The notes below the pieces were generated by a model. It was not told the DNA's origin and made no database searches. It worked only from the letters and a program-made list of their open reading frames with translations. A stretch of 64,000 bases of DNA from positions 138,777 through 202,776 of the forward strand of contig JARYGU010000010.1 of NCBI GenBank assembly GCA_033795365.1. The letters run 5' to 3'. This document shows, piece after piece, positions 16,773 through 25,790 of this stretch (its first letter is position 1; every line of letters starts with the position of its first letter). The translations under genes and the position numbers were made by a program. Source of the DNA: JARYGU01 sp033795365 (lineage in GTDB: Bacteria; Pseudomonadota; Alphaproteobacteria; Rhizobiales; Rhizobiaceae).

Positions 16773-19478
16773 ATGCCGGACGACAATCGCGATATCGAAA
16801 GCAGGCCGTCGCCGGATGCCCTTCTGGAAAATGCCGCGCGGGAGGCGAGAGGCCGCCTGAAGATCTTCCTCGGCGCGGCGCCGGGCGTCGGCAAGACCTA
16901 TGAGATGCTCGTCTCCGGCCGCGCGCGCATCGCCGACGGCGTCGATGTCGTCATCGGTGTCGTCGAGACGCACGGGCGAAAGGAAACCGAGATCCTCGTC
17001 GAGGGTTTCGAAGTCGTCCCCCGCTCGAAATTCGAGTATCGCGGCCACCTGCTCGAGGAAATGGATCTCGACGCCATTCTCGCGCGCCGTCCGGCCCTCG
17101 TCCTCGTCGACGAGCTCGCCCACACCAATGCGCCGGGCAGCCGGCATCCCAAGCGCTATCTCGACGTGCAGGAAATCCTGGACCGGGGCATAGACGTCTA
17201 TACGACGCTCAACATCCAGCACGTCGAGAGCCTCAACGACGTGGTGGCGCAGATCACCCGCATTCGCGTCCGCGAGACCGTTCCCGATTCGATCATCGAC
17301 CGCGCCGACGATATCGAGATCATCGACCTTACGCCGGACGACCTGATCAAGCGGCTGCATGAAGGCAAGGTCTATCTCCCGAAGACCGCAAAACGCGCGA
17401 CCGAAAACTACTTCTCGCCCGGCAATCTCACCGCACTGCGCGAACTGGCACTGAGAAGAACCGCGCAACGCGTCGACGAACAGCTCCTGAGCCATATGCA
17501 GGCGCATGCCATTCCCGGCCCCTGGGCTGCGGGCGAGCGCGTGCTCGTCTGCGTTGACGAGCATCCGCGTGGCGCCTCGCTCGTGCGCTATGCCCGGCGA
17601 CATGCCGATAGACTGAGGGCTTCCTGGGCCGCACTTCATGTCGAGACCTCCCGGTCGGCCGCGATGCCCGACGAGGACAAGAACCGTCTTGCCGCCCATC
17701 TTCGTCTTGCCGAGCAGCTCGACGGCCAAGCGATCACGATTCCCGGCCAGGAGCCGGCACGCGAGATCGTGCGTTATGCTGCGGCCAACAATTTCACCCA
17801 CATCATCATCGGCAAGCCCGACAAGTCGCGCTGGCAGGAATTCGTCGCAGGATCGGTGTCCCACGAGCTCATCCGGCGTGCCGGCGACATCAGCGTTCAT
17901 CTGATCTCGGGAAACGAGCGCGATCCGGTCCGTGCGAATCGCGGCATCGCTTTCGCCGAGACGACGCGTTTCCAGCTTCGGCCCTATCTCCTCGGCATTG
18001 CCTATGTTGCAGCGGCGACGGCCATCGGCACCTTGCTCTACCGGATACTGGACGTGCGGAACATCGCTCTTGTGTTCCTCATGGCCGTGCTGATCTCCGC
18101 CGTAACCGCGGGCCTCTGGCCCGCCCTGTTCGCGTCCGCGATCGGTGCGCTAGCATTCAACTTCTTCTTCCTGCAGCCGCTCTACACGCTGGACATCGGC
18201 GATCCTGAAAGCGTGATCGCTCTCGGTTTCTTCTTTGGCGTCGCGATCATCGCCAGCAATCTCGCCGCCCGTGTACAGCGGCAGGCCTCCGCCGCACGCC
18301 AGCGCGCCCGCACGACCGAAGACCTCTATCTCTTCTCCAAGAAGCTCGCGGGAACCGGAACGCTCGACGATGTTCTCTGGGCGACCGTTTATCAGCTTGC
18401 CTCCATGCTGAAGGTGAGGGTTGTTCTCCTGATGCCGGAAAACGGTTCGATAGCGGTGAAGGCCGGATATCCGCCCGACGACACGCTTGTGGATGCCGAC
18501 ATAGCGGCCGCACGGTGGGCCTGGGAACACAACCGTCCCGCCGGCCGCAGCGCCGACACGCTGCCGGGTGCCAAGCGGCTCTATCTGCCGCTCAGAACAG
18601 GCCGCACCGCCGTCGGCGTGATCGGGCTCGACAACGACAAGCAGGGTCCGCTCCTGACGCCGGAACAGCAGCGGCTGTTCGACGCACTCGCCGATCAGGC
18701 CGCGGTCGCCATCGAGCGCATCCAGCTCGTTGCCGACGTCGACCGGGCGAGGTTGGCCGCCGAGGCGGACCGTCTGCGCTCCGCGCTTCTGACCTCGATC
18801 TCGCACGATCTCAAGACACCGCTCGCCGCTATCATGGGAGCCGCCGGCACCTTGAAGGATTATTCGAAGACCATGCCGGAAGCGGACCGTTTGGAGCTGC
18901 TTTCCACGGTCCTCGACGAATCCGAACGGCTGAACCGCTTCATCGCCAACCTGCTCGACATGACCAAGATCGAGTCCGGTGCGATGGAGCCGAATTCGGC
19001 TCTTCACTATGTCGGCGACATCGTCGGCACCACGCTGCGTCGGGCGGCCAAGATCACGGCGCGGCACCGGATGGAGCTCGACCTTCCGACGGACCTGCCC
19101 ATGCTGCGGCTCGATCCGGTCCTGTTCGAACAGGTGCTTTTCAATCTTCTCGACAATGCCGCCAAATACGCGCCCGCCGAAACCGTCATCCGCCTTCGCG
19201 CCCGACGAGACGGGGGTTCCGTCATCCTTCAGGTGATGGACGAGGGGCCGGGAATCCCCCTCGCCGATATCGAACGCGTGTTCGATACCTTCTATCGTGT
19301 CCGCAAGACCGATCATGTCCGGGCTGGAACCGGCCTCGGGCTTTCTATATGCCGGGGGTTCATCGAAGCCATGGGAGGAACGATTTCCGCAGGCAACAGG
19401 CCCGACCGGTCGGGCGCGATCTTCACGATCGCAATGCCCGTTCCTGCCGAAACGTCGAATCTGGAAGATCTGAAATGA
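16773..19478 (+). CDS. kdpD: Turgor/K+-sensing histidine kinase KdpD
   Basis: A 901-residue sensor kinase. In order: the KdpD N-terminal domain with Walker A (GAAPGVGKT, residues 34-42), a universal-stress-protein-like domain (about 250-375), four close membrane helices (about 400-500), a GAF-like domain (about 520-650), and the HisKA/HATPase core with phosphoacceptor His678 (SHDLKTPLAA), N box (NLLDNAAKYAP) and GTGLGLSICRGF. It controls kdp transcription through KdpE, whose ATG overlaps its stop. The whole kdpFABCDE set is in one direction. Confidence 0.95.
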   Translation: MPDDNRDIESRPSPDALLENAAREARGRLKIFLGAAPGVGKTYEMLVSGRARIADGVDVVIGVVETHGRKETEILVEGFEVVPRSKFEYRGHLLEEMDLDAILARRPALVLVDELAHTNAPGSRHPKRYLDVQEILDRGIDVYTTLNIQHVESLNDVVAQITRIRVRETVPDSIIDRADDIEIIDLTPDDLIKRLHEGKVYLPKTAKRATENYFSPGNLTALRELALRRTAQRVDEQLLSHMQAHAIPGPWAAGERVLVCVDEHPRGASLVRYARRHADRLRASWAALHVETSRSAAMPDEDKNRLAAHLRLAEQLDGQAITIPGQEPAREIVRYAAANNFTHIIIGKPDKSRWQEFVAGSVSHELIRRAGDISVHLISGNERDPVRANRGIAFAETTRFQLRPYLLGIAYVAAATAIGTLLYRILDVRNIALVFLMAVLISAVTAGLWPALFASAIGALAFNFFFLQPLYTLDIGDPESVIALGFFFGVAIIASNLAARVQRQASAARQRARTTEDLYLFSKKLAGTGTLDDVLWATVYQLASMLKVRVVLLMPENGSIAVKAGYPPDDTLVDADIAAARWAWEHNRPAGRSADTLPGAKRLYLPLRTGRTAVGVIGLDNDKQGPLLTPEQQRLFDALADQAAVAIERIQLVADVDRARLAAEADRLRSALLTSISHDLKTPLAAIMGAAGTLKDYSKTMPEADRLELLSTVLDESERLNRFIANLLDMTKIESGAMEPNSALHYVGDIVGTTLRRAAKITARHRMELDLPTDLPMLRLDPVLFEQVLFNLLDNAAKYAPAETVIRLRARRDGGSVILQVMDEGPGIPLADIERVFDTFYRVRKTDHVRAGTGLGLSICRGFIEAMGGTISAGNRPDRSGAIFTIAMPVPAETSNLEDLK

Positions 19479-20167
19479 CAGGCTCCGCCGTAAAGCTGCT
19501 CGTAGTCGACGACGAGCCTCCGATCCGTAGGCTGCTTCGCGTGGGTTTAGGGGCGGAAGGCTACACGATCGTCGAGGCCGGCAATGCCAGGTCGGCAATG
19601 GAACAGGTCGCACAGGACAAGCCCGATATCGTCCTCCTCGATCTCGGGCTGCCGGACATGGCCGGCCACGAGCTTCTGCGCAAATGGCGCGACGAGGGTT
19701 TGGACCTGCCGGTCGTCATTCTGTCCAGCCGTACGGACGAGGCCGGGATCGTGGCCGCCCTGGAACTCGGCGCCGACGACTACGTGACGAAGCCCTTCGG
19801 CATGAAGGAGCTGGTCGCGCGCATCCGCGTGGCACTGCGCCACAGACTGCAGCAGCAGGGGGAAAAGCCGGTCTTCCAGACCGGCGAGCTCTCCGTCGAT
19901 CTCGTCAAGCGCATCGTCAAGGTCGCGGACAAGGAGATCAAGCTCTCCCCCAAGGAATACGACATCCTGCGCGTTCTCGTGCAGCATGCGGGCAAGGTCC
20001 TCACCCACCAATACCTGCTCGATCAGGTCTGGGGCGGATCGACGGATGTCCAATATCTGCGGGTCTATGTCCGGCAGCTTCGCCAGAAGGTCGAACGGAC
20101 CCCGGACCAGCCGCAATACATCACGACCGAAACAGGTGTCGGCTATCGATTGCGGGAAGCGGAATAG
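19475..20167 (+). CDS. kdpE: OmpR-family response regulator KdpE
   Basis: A 230-residue regulator: receiver domain (1-120) with Asp12/Asp13 and phosphoacceptor Asp56 (LLDLGLPD), Lys in TKPF, then a winged-helix DNA-binding domain (LSPKEYDILRVLVQHAGKVLTH through YITTETGVGYRL). The start at 19475 overlaps the kdpD stop in an ATGA junction, which fits the usual N-terminus. It activates the kdp promoter; the ATCTTTAT direct repeats upstream of the operon are candidate targets. Confidence 0.95.
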   Translation: MTGSAVKLLVVDDEPPIRRLLRVGLGAEGYTIVEAGNARSAMEQVAQDKPDIVLLDLGLPDMAGHELLRKWRDEGLDLPVVILSSRTDEAGIVAALELGADDYVTKPFGMKELVARIRVALRHRLQQQGEKPVFQTGELSVDLVKRIVKVADKEIKLSPKEYDILRVLVQHAGKVLTHQYLLDQVWGGSTDVQYLRVYVRQLRQKVERTPDQPQYITTETGVGYRLREAE

Positions 20168-20218
20168 AAACCGGCCTCGCCCGTAAAGCGGTAACCGGTT
20201 CCCGCCTCAATTCAGGAT

Positions 20219-20689
20219 ATGGAAATGAGTGAGCAAATGAAGATTTCTGATTTCATCGCGCCGGAAAACGTGCTGCTCGATGTCGCCGTGCCGTCGAAGA
20301 TCCGGCTGCTCCGGCTTCTCTCCGAAAAATCCGGGGCAGCCCTCGGCATCGACGAGAACGTCATTTTCACCGCGCTCAACAATCGCGAACAGCTGGGATC
20401 GACGGGCATCGGCGAGGGTATCGCCATCCCGCACGCACCTGTTCTGGATGTCGTCGTGCCGTTCGGCATGGCTGTACGCCTTGCAAAGCCGATCGACTTC
20501 GAGGCGATCGACGACATTCCGGTGGATATCGTCATTCTTGCCCTGATGCCCGAAAGCCGCGCGACGCATCTCAATCTGCTCGCCTGCCTCGCGCGGCGCC
20601 TCAGAATGCCGGACGTGCTCAAGCTGGTGCGCGGCACCTCCGACAGGGATCACTTCCACGCCCTGCTTACCGGGGACGATGTCCATTAG
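20219..20689 (+). CDS. ptsN: PTS EIIA-Ntr-like regulatory protein
   Basis: A 156-residue EIIA domain with the phosphorylatable His72 in GEGIAIPHAPV. The rest follows PtsN (EIIA of the nitrogen PTS): IFTALNNREQLGSTGIGEG and DIVILALMPESRATHLNLLA. Three in-frame ATG codons (residues 1, 3 and 7) are possible starts; none has a strong ribosome site. Its position right after kdpE matters because in E. coli the unphosphorylated EIIA-Ntr binds KdpD and raises kdp expression. It may be a dedicated paralogue; the main ptsN usually lies next to rpoN, which is not in this window. Confidence 0.85.
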   Translation: MEMSEQMKISDFIAPENVLLDVAVPSKIRLLRLLSEKSGAALGIDENVIFTALNNREQLGSTGIGEGIAIPHAPVLDVVVPFGMAVRLAKPIDFEAIDDIPVDIVILALMPESRATHLNLLACLARRLRMPDVLKLVRGTSDRDHFHALLTGDDVH

Positions 20690-20801
20690 CCTGTGGGGCG
20701 GCCTCGAACGAATATCCTCCTGCCAAACGATCGGGATCTCGGAACAACTGCGATAGGGATCGATTTGTAAAATTAGGAAGACATGCAGGACGAGGAAGAT
20801 A

Positions 20802-21041
20802 ATGTTGGTATCGGACAAGGAAGTGAACCGCCGTGCTTTTGCCGTCGAGGGAGCGCTCCTCCTGCTCATTACCCGTCTTGCGGAGCGGGGTACGATCTGC
20901 ACGGATGAGGCCACCGAAATGCTGAACCTTCTGTCCGCGAGCAGCGATTTTTCCGCCGCTCGCGTCTCGGGCTCCAAGGCGATAGTGGAAAGGCTGCAGC
21001 AGTTGCGGGGCGGAGACGGTTGCTGCACGCCGGGAGCGTGA
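20802..21041 (+). CDS. Small hypothetical protein (79 residues)
   Basis: A 79-residue frame preceded by a good AGGA site. Predicted helical and amphipathic (VNRRAFAVEGALLLLITRLAERG, ATEMLNLLSASSDFSAARVS), soluble, with a CC pair near the C-terminus. No domain was recognised. It lies on the same strand after ptsN and converges on the Nramp-like gene. Codon use is GC-rich like its neighbours, so it is probably real, but its role is unknown. Confidence 0.5.
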   Translation: MLVSDKEVNRRAFAVEGALLLLITRLAERGTICTDEATEMLNLLSASSDFSAARVSGSKAIVERLQQLRGGDGCCTPGA

Positions 21042-21068
21042 AAGGCGGTCGCCGCCCGGCTTGCGCAC

Positions 21069-22379
21069 TCAGAAGATGATCATTGCGATGGCGGCCGCAA
21101 GCATGATGGCCGTCGCGAGCCATCCGAAAATCAGAACCGGCAGGGAAACGGTGAAGCGCCCCATCTCGTCTCTCCTGTGCGCGACGACCATCATGGCCGC
21201 CATGATCGGAACAGCCACGAAGCCGTTGATGACCGCGCTCCAGAAAAGCGCTTTGATCGGATCGAGCGAGGAGAATTCTATCCCGAGCCCCAGGAGGACC
21301 GCGGCGGCAATCACACTGTAGAATCCGACCGCCTCCCAAGGCTTGTTTTCGAGCCCGCATTTCCACCCCTGCGCTTCTCCGAAGGCATAGGCCGCCGAGC
21401 CGGCCAGCACCGGCAGGGCCAACAGCCCTGTCCCGACGATGCCGAGGCTGAACAGCACGAAGGCGAAATCCCCGGCGATCGGACGGAGGGCTTCGGCGAC
21501 ATCCGCCGCGCTTCCGATTTCGGTCTTTCCGCTCGCATGCAATGTCGCCGCGGTGCTCAGCATGATGGCTATGGCGACGAGGTTTGATATCGCCATGCCC
21601 GCGAACGTATCGATCCGGATGCGGCCGAGTTCGGCCTTCGCCTGTTCCGGTTCCTTTTTCAACGCCGCCGCACTTGGCGCATGGTCTATCTCCTCGACCT
21701 CCTGCGCGCTTTGCCAGAAGAAGAGATACGGGCTGATCGTGGTCCCGAGGATGGCGACCACCATCGTGAAGCTGTCCCCGTTCAAGGGAAACTCCGGCAG
21801 GACGAAACCTTTAGCGGCAGCAGCCCAATCGATCTCCACGACGAAGAGAACCGCGACATAGGCGAGCAGGACCAGGGTGAGCCATTTGAGATAGCGCGCA
21901 TACTGCTCATAGGAGACGAACATCTGCAGCGTCAGCGAGACAAGCGCGAGAACGATCGTATAGACGACGCCGGGCCCGCCGACCGCAAGCGAGGTCGCCG
22001 CACCCATTGCTGCCAGATTGGCGCCGATATTGATGGTGTTGGCGACGAAGAGAAGCCCGACGAGCAGGAGCACGACCGGCTTCGGCAGGATGTCCTTCAG
22101 GTTGCTCGCAAGACCGCATCCCGTCACCCTGCCGATCTGCGCGCTGACGAGCTGGATCGCCGTCATCAGCGGATAGGTCAGGAGCATCGTCCACAGCATA
22201 TTGAAGCCGAACTGCGCGCCGGCTTGCGAATAGGTGGCGATGCCGCTCGGATCGTCGTCGGCTGCTCCCGTTACCAGGCCGGGTCCGAGCTGTTTGAAAA
22301 CCGCGGCACGGCGCAGGCGTGAAAGCAGGGCTCGGCGTTTCCCCGTCTTCCCTCCCGACGTTTCGAATGTCGCGGTCAT
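21069..22379 (-). CDS. Atypical Nramp-family divalent metal transporter
   Basis: A 436-residue protein with about eleven membrane helices of the Nramp family (LGPGLVTGAADDDPSGIATY; AQIGRVTGCGLASNLKD). The canonical ion ligands are not conserved: the first-helix DPGN motif reads D43-P-S-G, and the sixth-helix MPH motif region reads TTISPYLFFWQ. It should transport a cation, but Mn2+/Fe2+ selectivity as in MntH cannot be assumed. I chose the ATG at 22377-22379; an upstream TTG at 22412 is possible and sits one base after GAGGAG, too close for that site. Confidence 0.75.
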   Translation of the reverse strand: MTATFETSGGKTGKRRALLSRLRRAAVFKQLGPGLVTGAADDDPSGIATYSQAGAQFGFNMLWTMLLTYPLMTAIQLVSAQIGRVTGCGLASNLKDILPKPVVLLLVGLLFVANTINIGANLAAMGAATSLAVGGPGVVYTIVLALVSLTLQMFVSYEQYARYLKWLTLVLLAYVAVLFVVEIDWAAAAKGFVLPEFPLNGDSFTMVVAILGTTISPYLFFWQSAQEVEEIDHAPSAAALKKEPEQAKAELGRIRIDTFAGMAISNLVAIAIMLSTAATLHASGKTEIGSAADVAEALRPIAGDFAFVLFSLGIVGTGLLALPVLAGSAAYAFGEAQGWKCGLENKPWEAVGFYSVIAAAVLLGLGIEFSSLDPIKALFWSAVINGFVAVPIMAAMMVVAHRRDEMGRFTVSLPVLIFGWLATAIMLAAAIAMIIF

Positions 22380-22517
22380 GCCGATGCTCGTTTCAGAACG
22401 TCGAGAAAGCAAGCTCCTCGAGGCTCGCTGCCGTTTCGGGTCGGCGCACGAAATACGCTCATGCCCTTGTGCGCCCCAGCAACGGGCTGTCCATCTGAAA
22501 AGTTCCCGCAGCAGGCG

Positions 22518-23453
22518 TCAGCCGGCCTTCAGCATCGTGCTCGCGAGTTCCTCTGCCCTCATCTTCTGCAGAAGCTTCGCCAGCCAGTCGACGAAGACCC
22601 GGACCTTGTTGCTCAGATGCCGTGTCTGCGGGTAGACGACATAAAGCGGCAGCGGCTTGCGATGCCATTCTGTGAGGATCGGCTGCAGGTCGCCCGCCTC
22701 AAACGCATCACGGGCCATGAAGAATGGCACCTGCGCCACCCCGAAACCCTGCAGCGCCGCCGTGAGATAGGTGCGCGCGTCATTGGCCGACAGGATGTAC
22801 CGCGGATCGACCTCGAAGGTCTCGTCACCTTTGCAGAATTCCATCGGCAAGGTGCGTCCCGCCTGTGCCTGCAGGTAGGCGATGCTGAAATGATCCCTCT
22901 CCAGATCCTGCGGCGTGGCGGGCGCTCCGAACTTTTCGAGATAGGAGGGAGCGGCGCATGTGATGAGATCCAGTTCCGAAATCTTCCGCGCGATCAGCGA
23001 CTGATCGCTAGGCGTTCCGGCCCTGAGCGCGCAATCGACGTTCTCGGCGATATAGTCCACAAGGCGGTCGCCAACGCCGAGATCGATCCGGATCTGCGGA
23101 TATCGCTCATGGAAATCACAAAGCGCGGGAACGACGACGAGGTCGGCGAAGGCTCCAGCCATTTCCACGCGAATCCGGCCGGAAGGCTGCGTCTGCGAAT
23201 TTGAAAGACTGCCGTCCAGTTCGTCCAACTCGGACAAGATCTGCATTGCGCGCTCGTAGTAGAGCGCCCCGTCGGTCGTCACCACGACGCGGCGCGTCGT
23301 ACGATTGAGCAGCGTGGTGCGCAGATGCGCTTCGAGCCCTTGAACGAGATTGGTCGCGGTCGTTTTCGGGATATTGAGGGCGTTTGCAGCCCGGGTAAAA
23401 TTTCCTGTTTCCACCACACGGACGAAAACACGCATGGCCGAGAGCTGGTCCAT
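22518..23453 (-). CDS. LysR-family transcriptional regulator (BpeT/CeoR/MexT-like context)
   Basis: A 311-residue LysR protein: N-terminal winged helix-turn-helix (FVRVVETGNFTRAANALNIPKTTATNLVQGLE) and a periplasmic-binding-protein-like effector domain from about residue 90. The ATG at 23453 follows GAGAGG; a GTG at 23459 is less likely because it overlaps that site. It is divergent from an llpE-like/MFP/RND operon, the same arrangement as BpeT with llpE-bpeEF-oprC and CeoR with llpE-ceoAB-opcM in Burkholderia, so it most likely activates the efflux genes. Confidence 0.88.
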   Translation of the reverse strand: MDQLSAMRVFVRVVETGNFTRAANALNIPKTTATNLVQGLEAHLRTTLLNRTTRRVVVTTDGALYYERAMQILSELDELDGSLSNSQTQPSGRIRVEMAGAFADLVVVPALCDFHERYPQIRIDLGVGDRLVDYIAENVDCALRAGTPSDQSLIARKISELDLITCAAPSYLEKFGAPATPQDLERDHFSIAYLQAQAGRTLPMEFCKGDETFEVDPRYILSANDARTYLTAALQGFGVAQVPFFMARDAFEAGDLQPILTEWHRKPLPLYVVYPQTRHLSNKVRVFVDWLAKLLQKMRAEELASTMLKAG

Positions 23454-23548
23454 GGTCACCTCTCATTTAGGTGCGCCGCACCATTATTCGGAATGCGGAA
23501 CAGTGTTGCCGAAATCCGTCTATTGTTGAGCAAAGGTCGAATAATAAT
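23454..23548. promoter_or_regulatory. LysR/llpE divergent promoter with inverted repeat
   Basis: A 95-base region between the LysR gene and the llpE-like gene. The octamer ATTATTCG at 23483-23490 recurs inverted as CGAATAAT at 23538-23545, an interrupted dyad spanning the region. LysR regulators commonly bind such divergent regions, so this is a candidate activator site. The right arm overlaps the ribosome-site zone of the llpE-like gene (AAAGG at 23532-23536). Confidence 0.4.
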
Positions 23549-24424
23549 ATGTCAGGTAAGTTACACAAGCGCCTTCGCTCACGAGCGAAGTTTGCTGCAG
23601 ATAGAGATCCCGGCATGGACTCGCAATGGGCGAACATAGAATTTGACAAGACCGCGAAGCGGTCGATGTCGGTTCGCGTCTACGAAGGCGCACGCCGGAG
23701 CAAGACGCCGCCGGTGATCCTTTATCTGCATGGCGGAGCATTCCTCGATCTCAATCAGGAGCCCGAACGTCCCGTCGCAAGAGCGCTTGCGGAGTCCGGC
23801 GCGATCGTCGTCGAGGCCGATTACAGCACGCCGACGCAAAATGCCTTTCCGCAGGTGCTCGAATACGCCTTCGGCGCACTTCGCTGCCTCAGCGGCAAGC
23901 GCAACCAGTTCGGAGCCGCAAGGTCTCTGCTGTTGGTGGCGGGCGAGGAAGCAGGGGGCAATGTCGCAGCTGGCGTCGCACTCAAGGCGCGGGATCTGAT
24001 GCCCGACGAGCTCGACGGGCAGATCCTGTTGTCGCCGATGATCGACCCGCTGATGGCGACGGCATCCTTTCGCAATGCGGAACGGATAGGCATGCGTGAA
24101 CGGTGGTCGGAAGGGTGGAGCCATTATCTCGGTTCCGGCGGCATTTCCCATCCCTACGCCGCCCCCTGCCAGTGTTCCCGGCTCGTCGGGCTGGCGCCGG
24201 CTCTGGTCGTGACGGCGGAGGACGATCCGCTGCGGGACGAGGCGACGGGATATGCCTGCCGCCTCCGCCTCGCGGGTGTCCATGTTCGCCAGCAGATACT
24301 GCCGACCGGTGCAGGCTGGACCGGAATTTATCGCAAGGACTGCAGCGAAGGCGGCAAATGGCTCCGTCCGCTTCGCACGCAATTTGAGGGTTTTCTTCAG
24401 GAGCTGAGCGACAGATCCCATTAA
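23549..24424 (+). CDS. llpE-like alpha/beta-hydrolase-fold protein without a catalytic Ser
   Basis: A 291-residue protein of the hormone-sensitive-lipase-like fold, starting at the ATG after AAAGG; a longer frame to 23471 lacks a ribosome site. The oxyanion motif HGGAF is at 61-65 and the acid Asp region (VVTAEDDPLRDEA) is present. The nucleophile elbow reads G-E-E-A-G at about 132-136 where the family has G-D-S-A-G, so the Ser is a Glu, and the expected C-terminal His is replaced in GAGWTGI. It is therefore probably not a hydrolase. Its place before the MFP and RND genes matches llpE of Burkholderia efflux operons. Confidence 0.72.
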   Translation: MSGKLHKRLRSRAKFAADRDPGMDSQWANIEFDKTAKRSMSVRVYEGARRSKTPPVILYLHGGAFLDLNQEPERPVARALAESGAIVVEADYSTPTQNAFPQVLEYAFGALRCLSGKRNQFGAARSLLLVAGEEAGGNVAAGVALKARDLMPDELDGQILLSPMIDPLMATASFRNAERIGMRERWSEGWSHYLGSGGISHPYAAPCQCSRLVGLAPALVVTAEDDPLRDEATGYACRLRLAGVHVRQQILPTGAGWTGIYRKDCSEGGKWLRPLRTQFEGFLQELSDRSH

Positions 24425-24470
24425 TTTGAGACCACATACGGTTCTTATTTAGACCGCAAGGAGAATACCA

Positions 24471-25670
24471 ATGGCGTTGATAAGCAGACGCTGGGCCCTA
24501 TGGGGCGCCGGCCTGGGTGTTGCTGCGTCCGTTACAGGAGCGGCTTTCCATTTCGACCTGACCACGCGCGCCAGCGCAGCGTCGGCAGATGCCGCCGTGC
24601 CCCCGGCTCCGGCGATACCGGTAACGGTCGCGCTGGTCGAACCGCGCAGCGTTACGACCTGGCAGGAGTTTTCCGGCCGGCTGGAGGCGGTCGACCGTGT
24701 ACAGATCCGCTCCCGCGTGGCCGGAGCGATCCAGTCGATCCATTTCCGTGAAGGCGGCCTGGTCAAGGTCGGCGACCTGCTCGTGACCATCGATCCGGAG
24801 CCCTACAAGGCTGCCGTAGCGCAGGCCGAGGGCCTCGTCGCCTCCGCAAAGGCGCGGGTCGAGCTGACCGCGAGCGAGCTCGAGCGCGGGAACAGGCTTC
24901 TCGCGAACAACACCATTTCGCGAAGCGACTTCGCCCAGCGGCAAAGCGCCCATAGCGAGGCGCTGGCATCGCTCCGTTCCGCCGAAGCCTCTCTGAGGGT
25001 AGCGGAGCTGAACTTGGAATACACCGAGATCAAGGCTCCGATCTCCGGCCGGGCCGGCAGGCGGGAGATAACCGTCGGCAATCTGGTCGCCGACGGTTCC
25101 GCCTCCCCGGCCCTGACGACCATCGTCTCCGCCGACCCGATCTATGCAAGCTTCGACGTCAATGAAGAGCTCGTCGCCCGCACGCTCGCCGCGCTTCCTG
25201 CCGGCGACGGATCGGTTCCCCCGATCGAGCAAGTGCCGGTGGAGATCGGTACGCTGACCGACGACGGCACGCCGATCAAGGGCAGGCTGCAGCTCATCGG
25301 CAACGAGGTGAACGCCGCAAGCGGCACCATCGGGGTCCGCGCCGTCTTCGACAATCCGAACGGGCGGCTGATCCCCGGCCAGTTCGTTCGCGTGCGGCTG
25401 GGCCAGCCCAAGGCGGAAAACGAGCTCTTGATCAGCGAGCGGGCCGTCGGCACCGATCAGGACAAGAAATTCGTCTTCGTGGTCGATGCCGCAAATACCA
25501 TCGCCTATCGGCAGGTCCAGCTCGGCGCCTCGGTCGACGGTCTGAGGATCGTCGAAAAGGGTCTCAATCCCGGCGAGCGGATCGTCGTCAACGGCCTCCA
25601 GCGCATACGCCCCGGCGCCGTCGTCGATCCGCAGGCGGACAACGAAGTCGCCGCCGCCGTTAAACGATGA
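24471..25670 (+). CDS. RND efflux periplasmic adaptor (membrane fusion protein)
   Basis: A 399-residue adaptor of the AcrA/MexE/BpeE type. N-terminal signal or membrane anchor (about 1-38), lipoyl half-motifs (VQIRSRVAGAIQSIHFREGGLV), a helical hairpin (about 105-165) and beta-barrel/membrane-proximal domains (PGQFVRVRLG). There is no lipobox Cys at the processing site. It connects the inner-membrane pump encoded next to an outer-membrane channel; none is encoded in this operon, so a TolC-like protein from elsewhere must be used. Confidence 0.92.
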   Translation: MALISRRWALWGAGLGVAASVTGAAFHFDLTTRASAASADAAVPPAPAIPVTVALVEPRSVTTWQEFSGRLEAVDRVQIRSRVAGAIQSIHFREGGLVKVGDLLVTIDPEPYKAAVAQAEGLVASAKARVELTASELERGNRLLANNTISRSDFAQRQSAHSEALASLRSAEASLRVAELNLEYTEIKAPISGRAGRREITVGNLVADGSASPALTTIVSADPIYASFDVNEELVARTLAALPAGDGSVPPIEQVPVEIGTLTDDGTPIKGRLQLIGNEVNAASGTIGVRAVFDNPNGRLIPGQFVRVRLGQPKAENELLISERAVGTDQDKKFVFVVDAANTIAYRQVQLGASVDGLRIVEKGLNPGERIVVNGLQRIRPGAVVDPQADNEVAAAVKR

Positions 25671-25790
25671 AAATGCCGGCGGAGGCTCCTCCGCCGGAAA
25701 TACGACAACCATTCGCATGCCCGCTTGCAGCCTCCTGGCCGCAGGCCGAGGCCGTTTTGTCTTCCGTTCAACGTCAAAGAGGGCTTTGAC

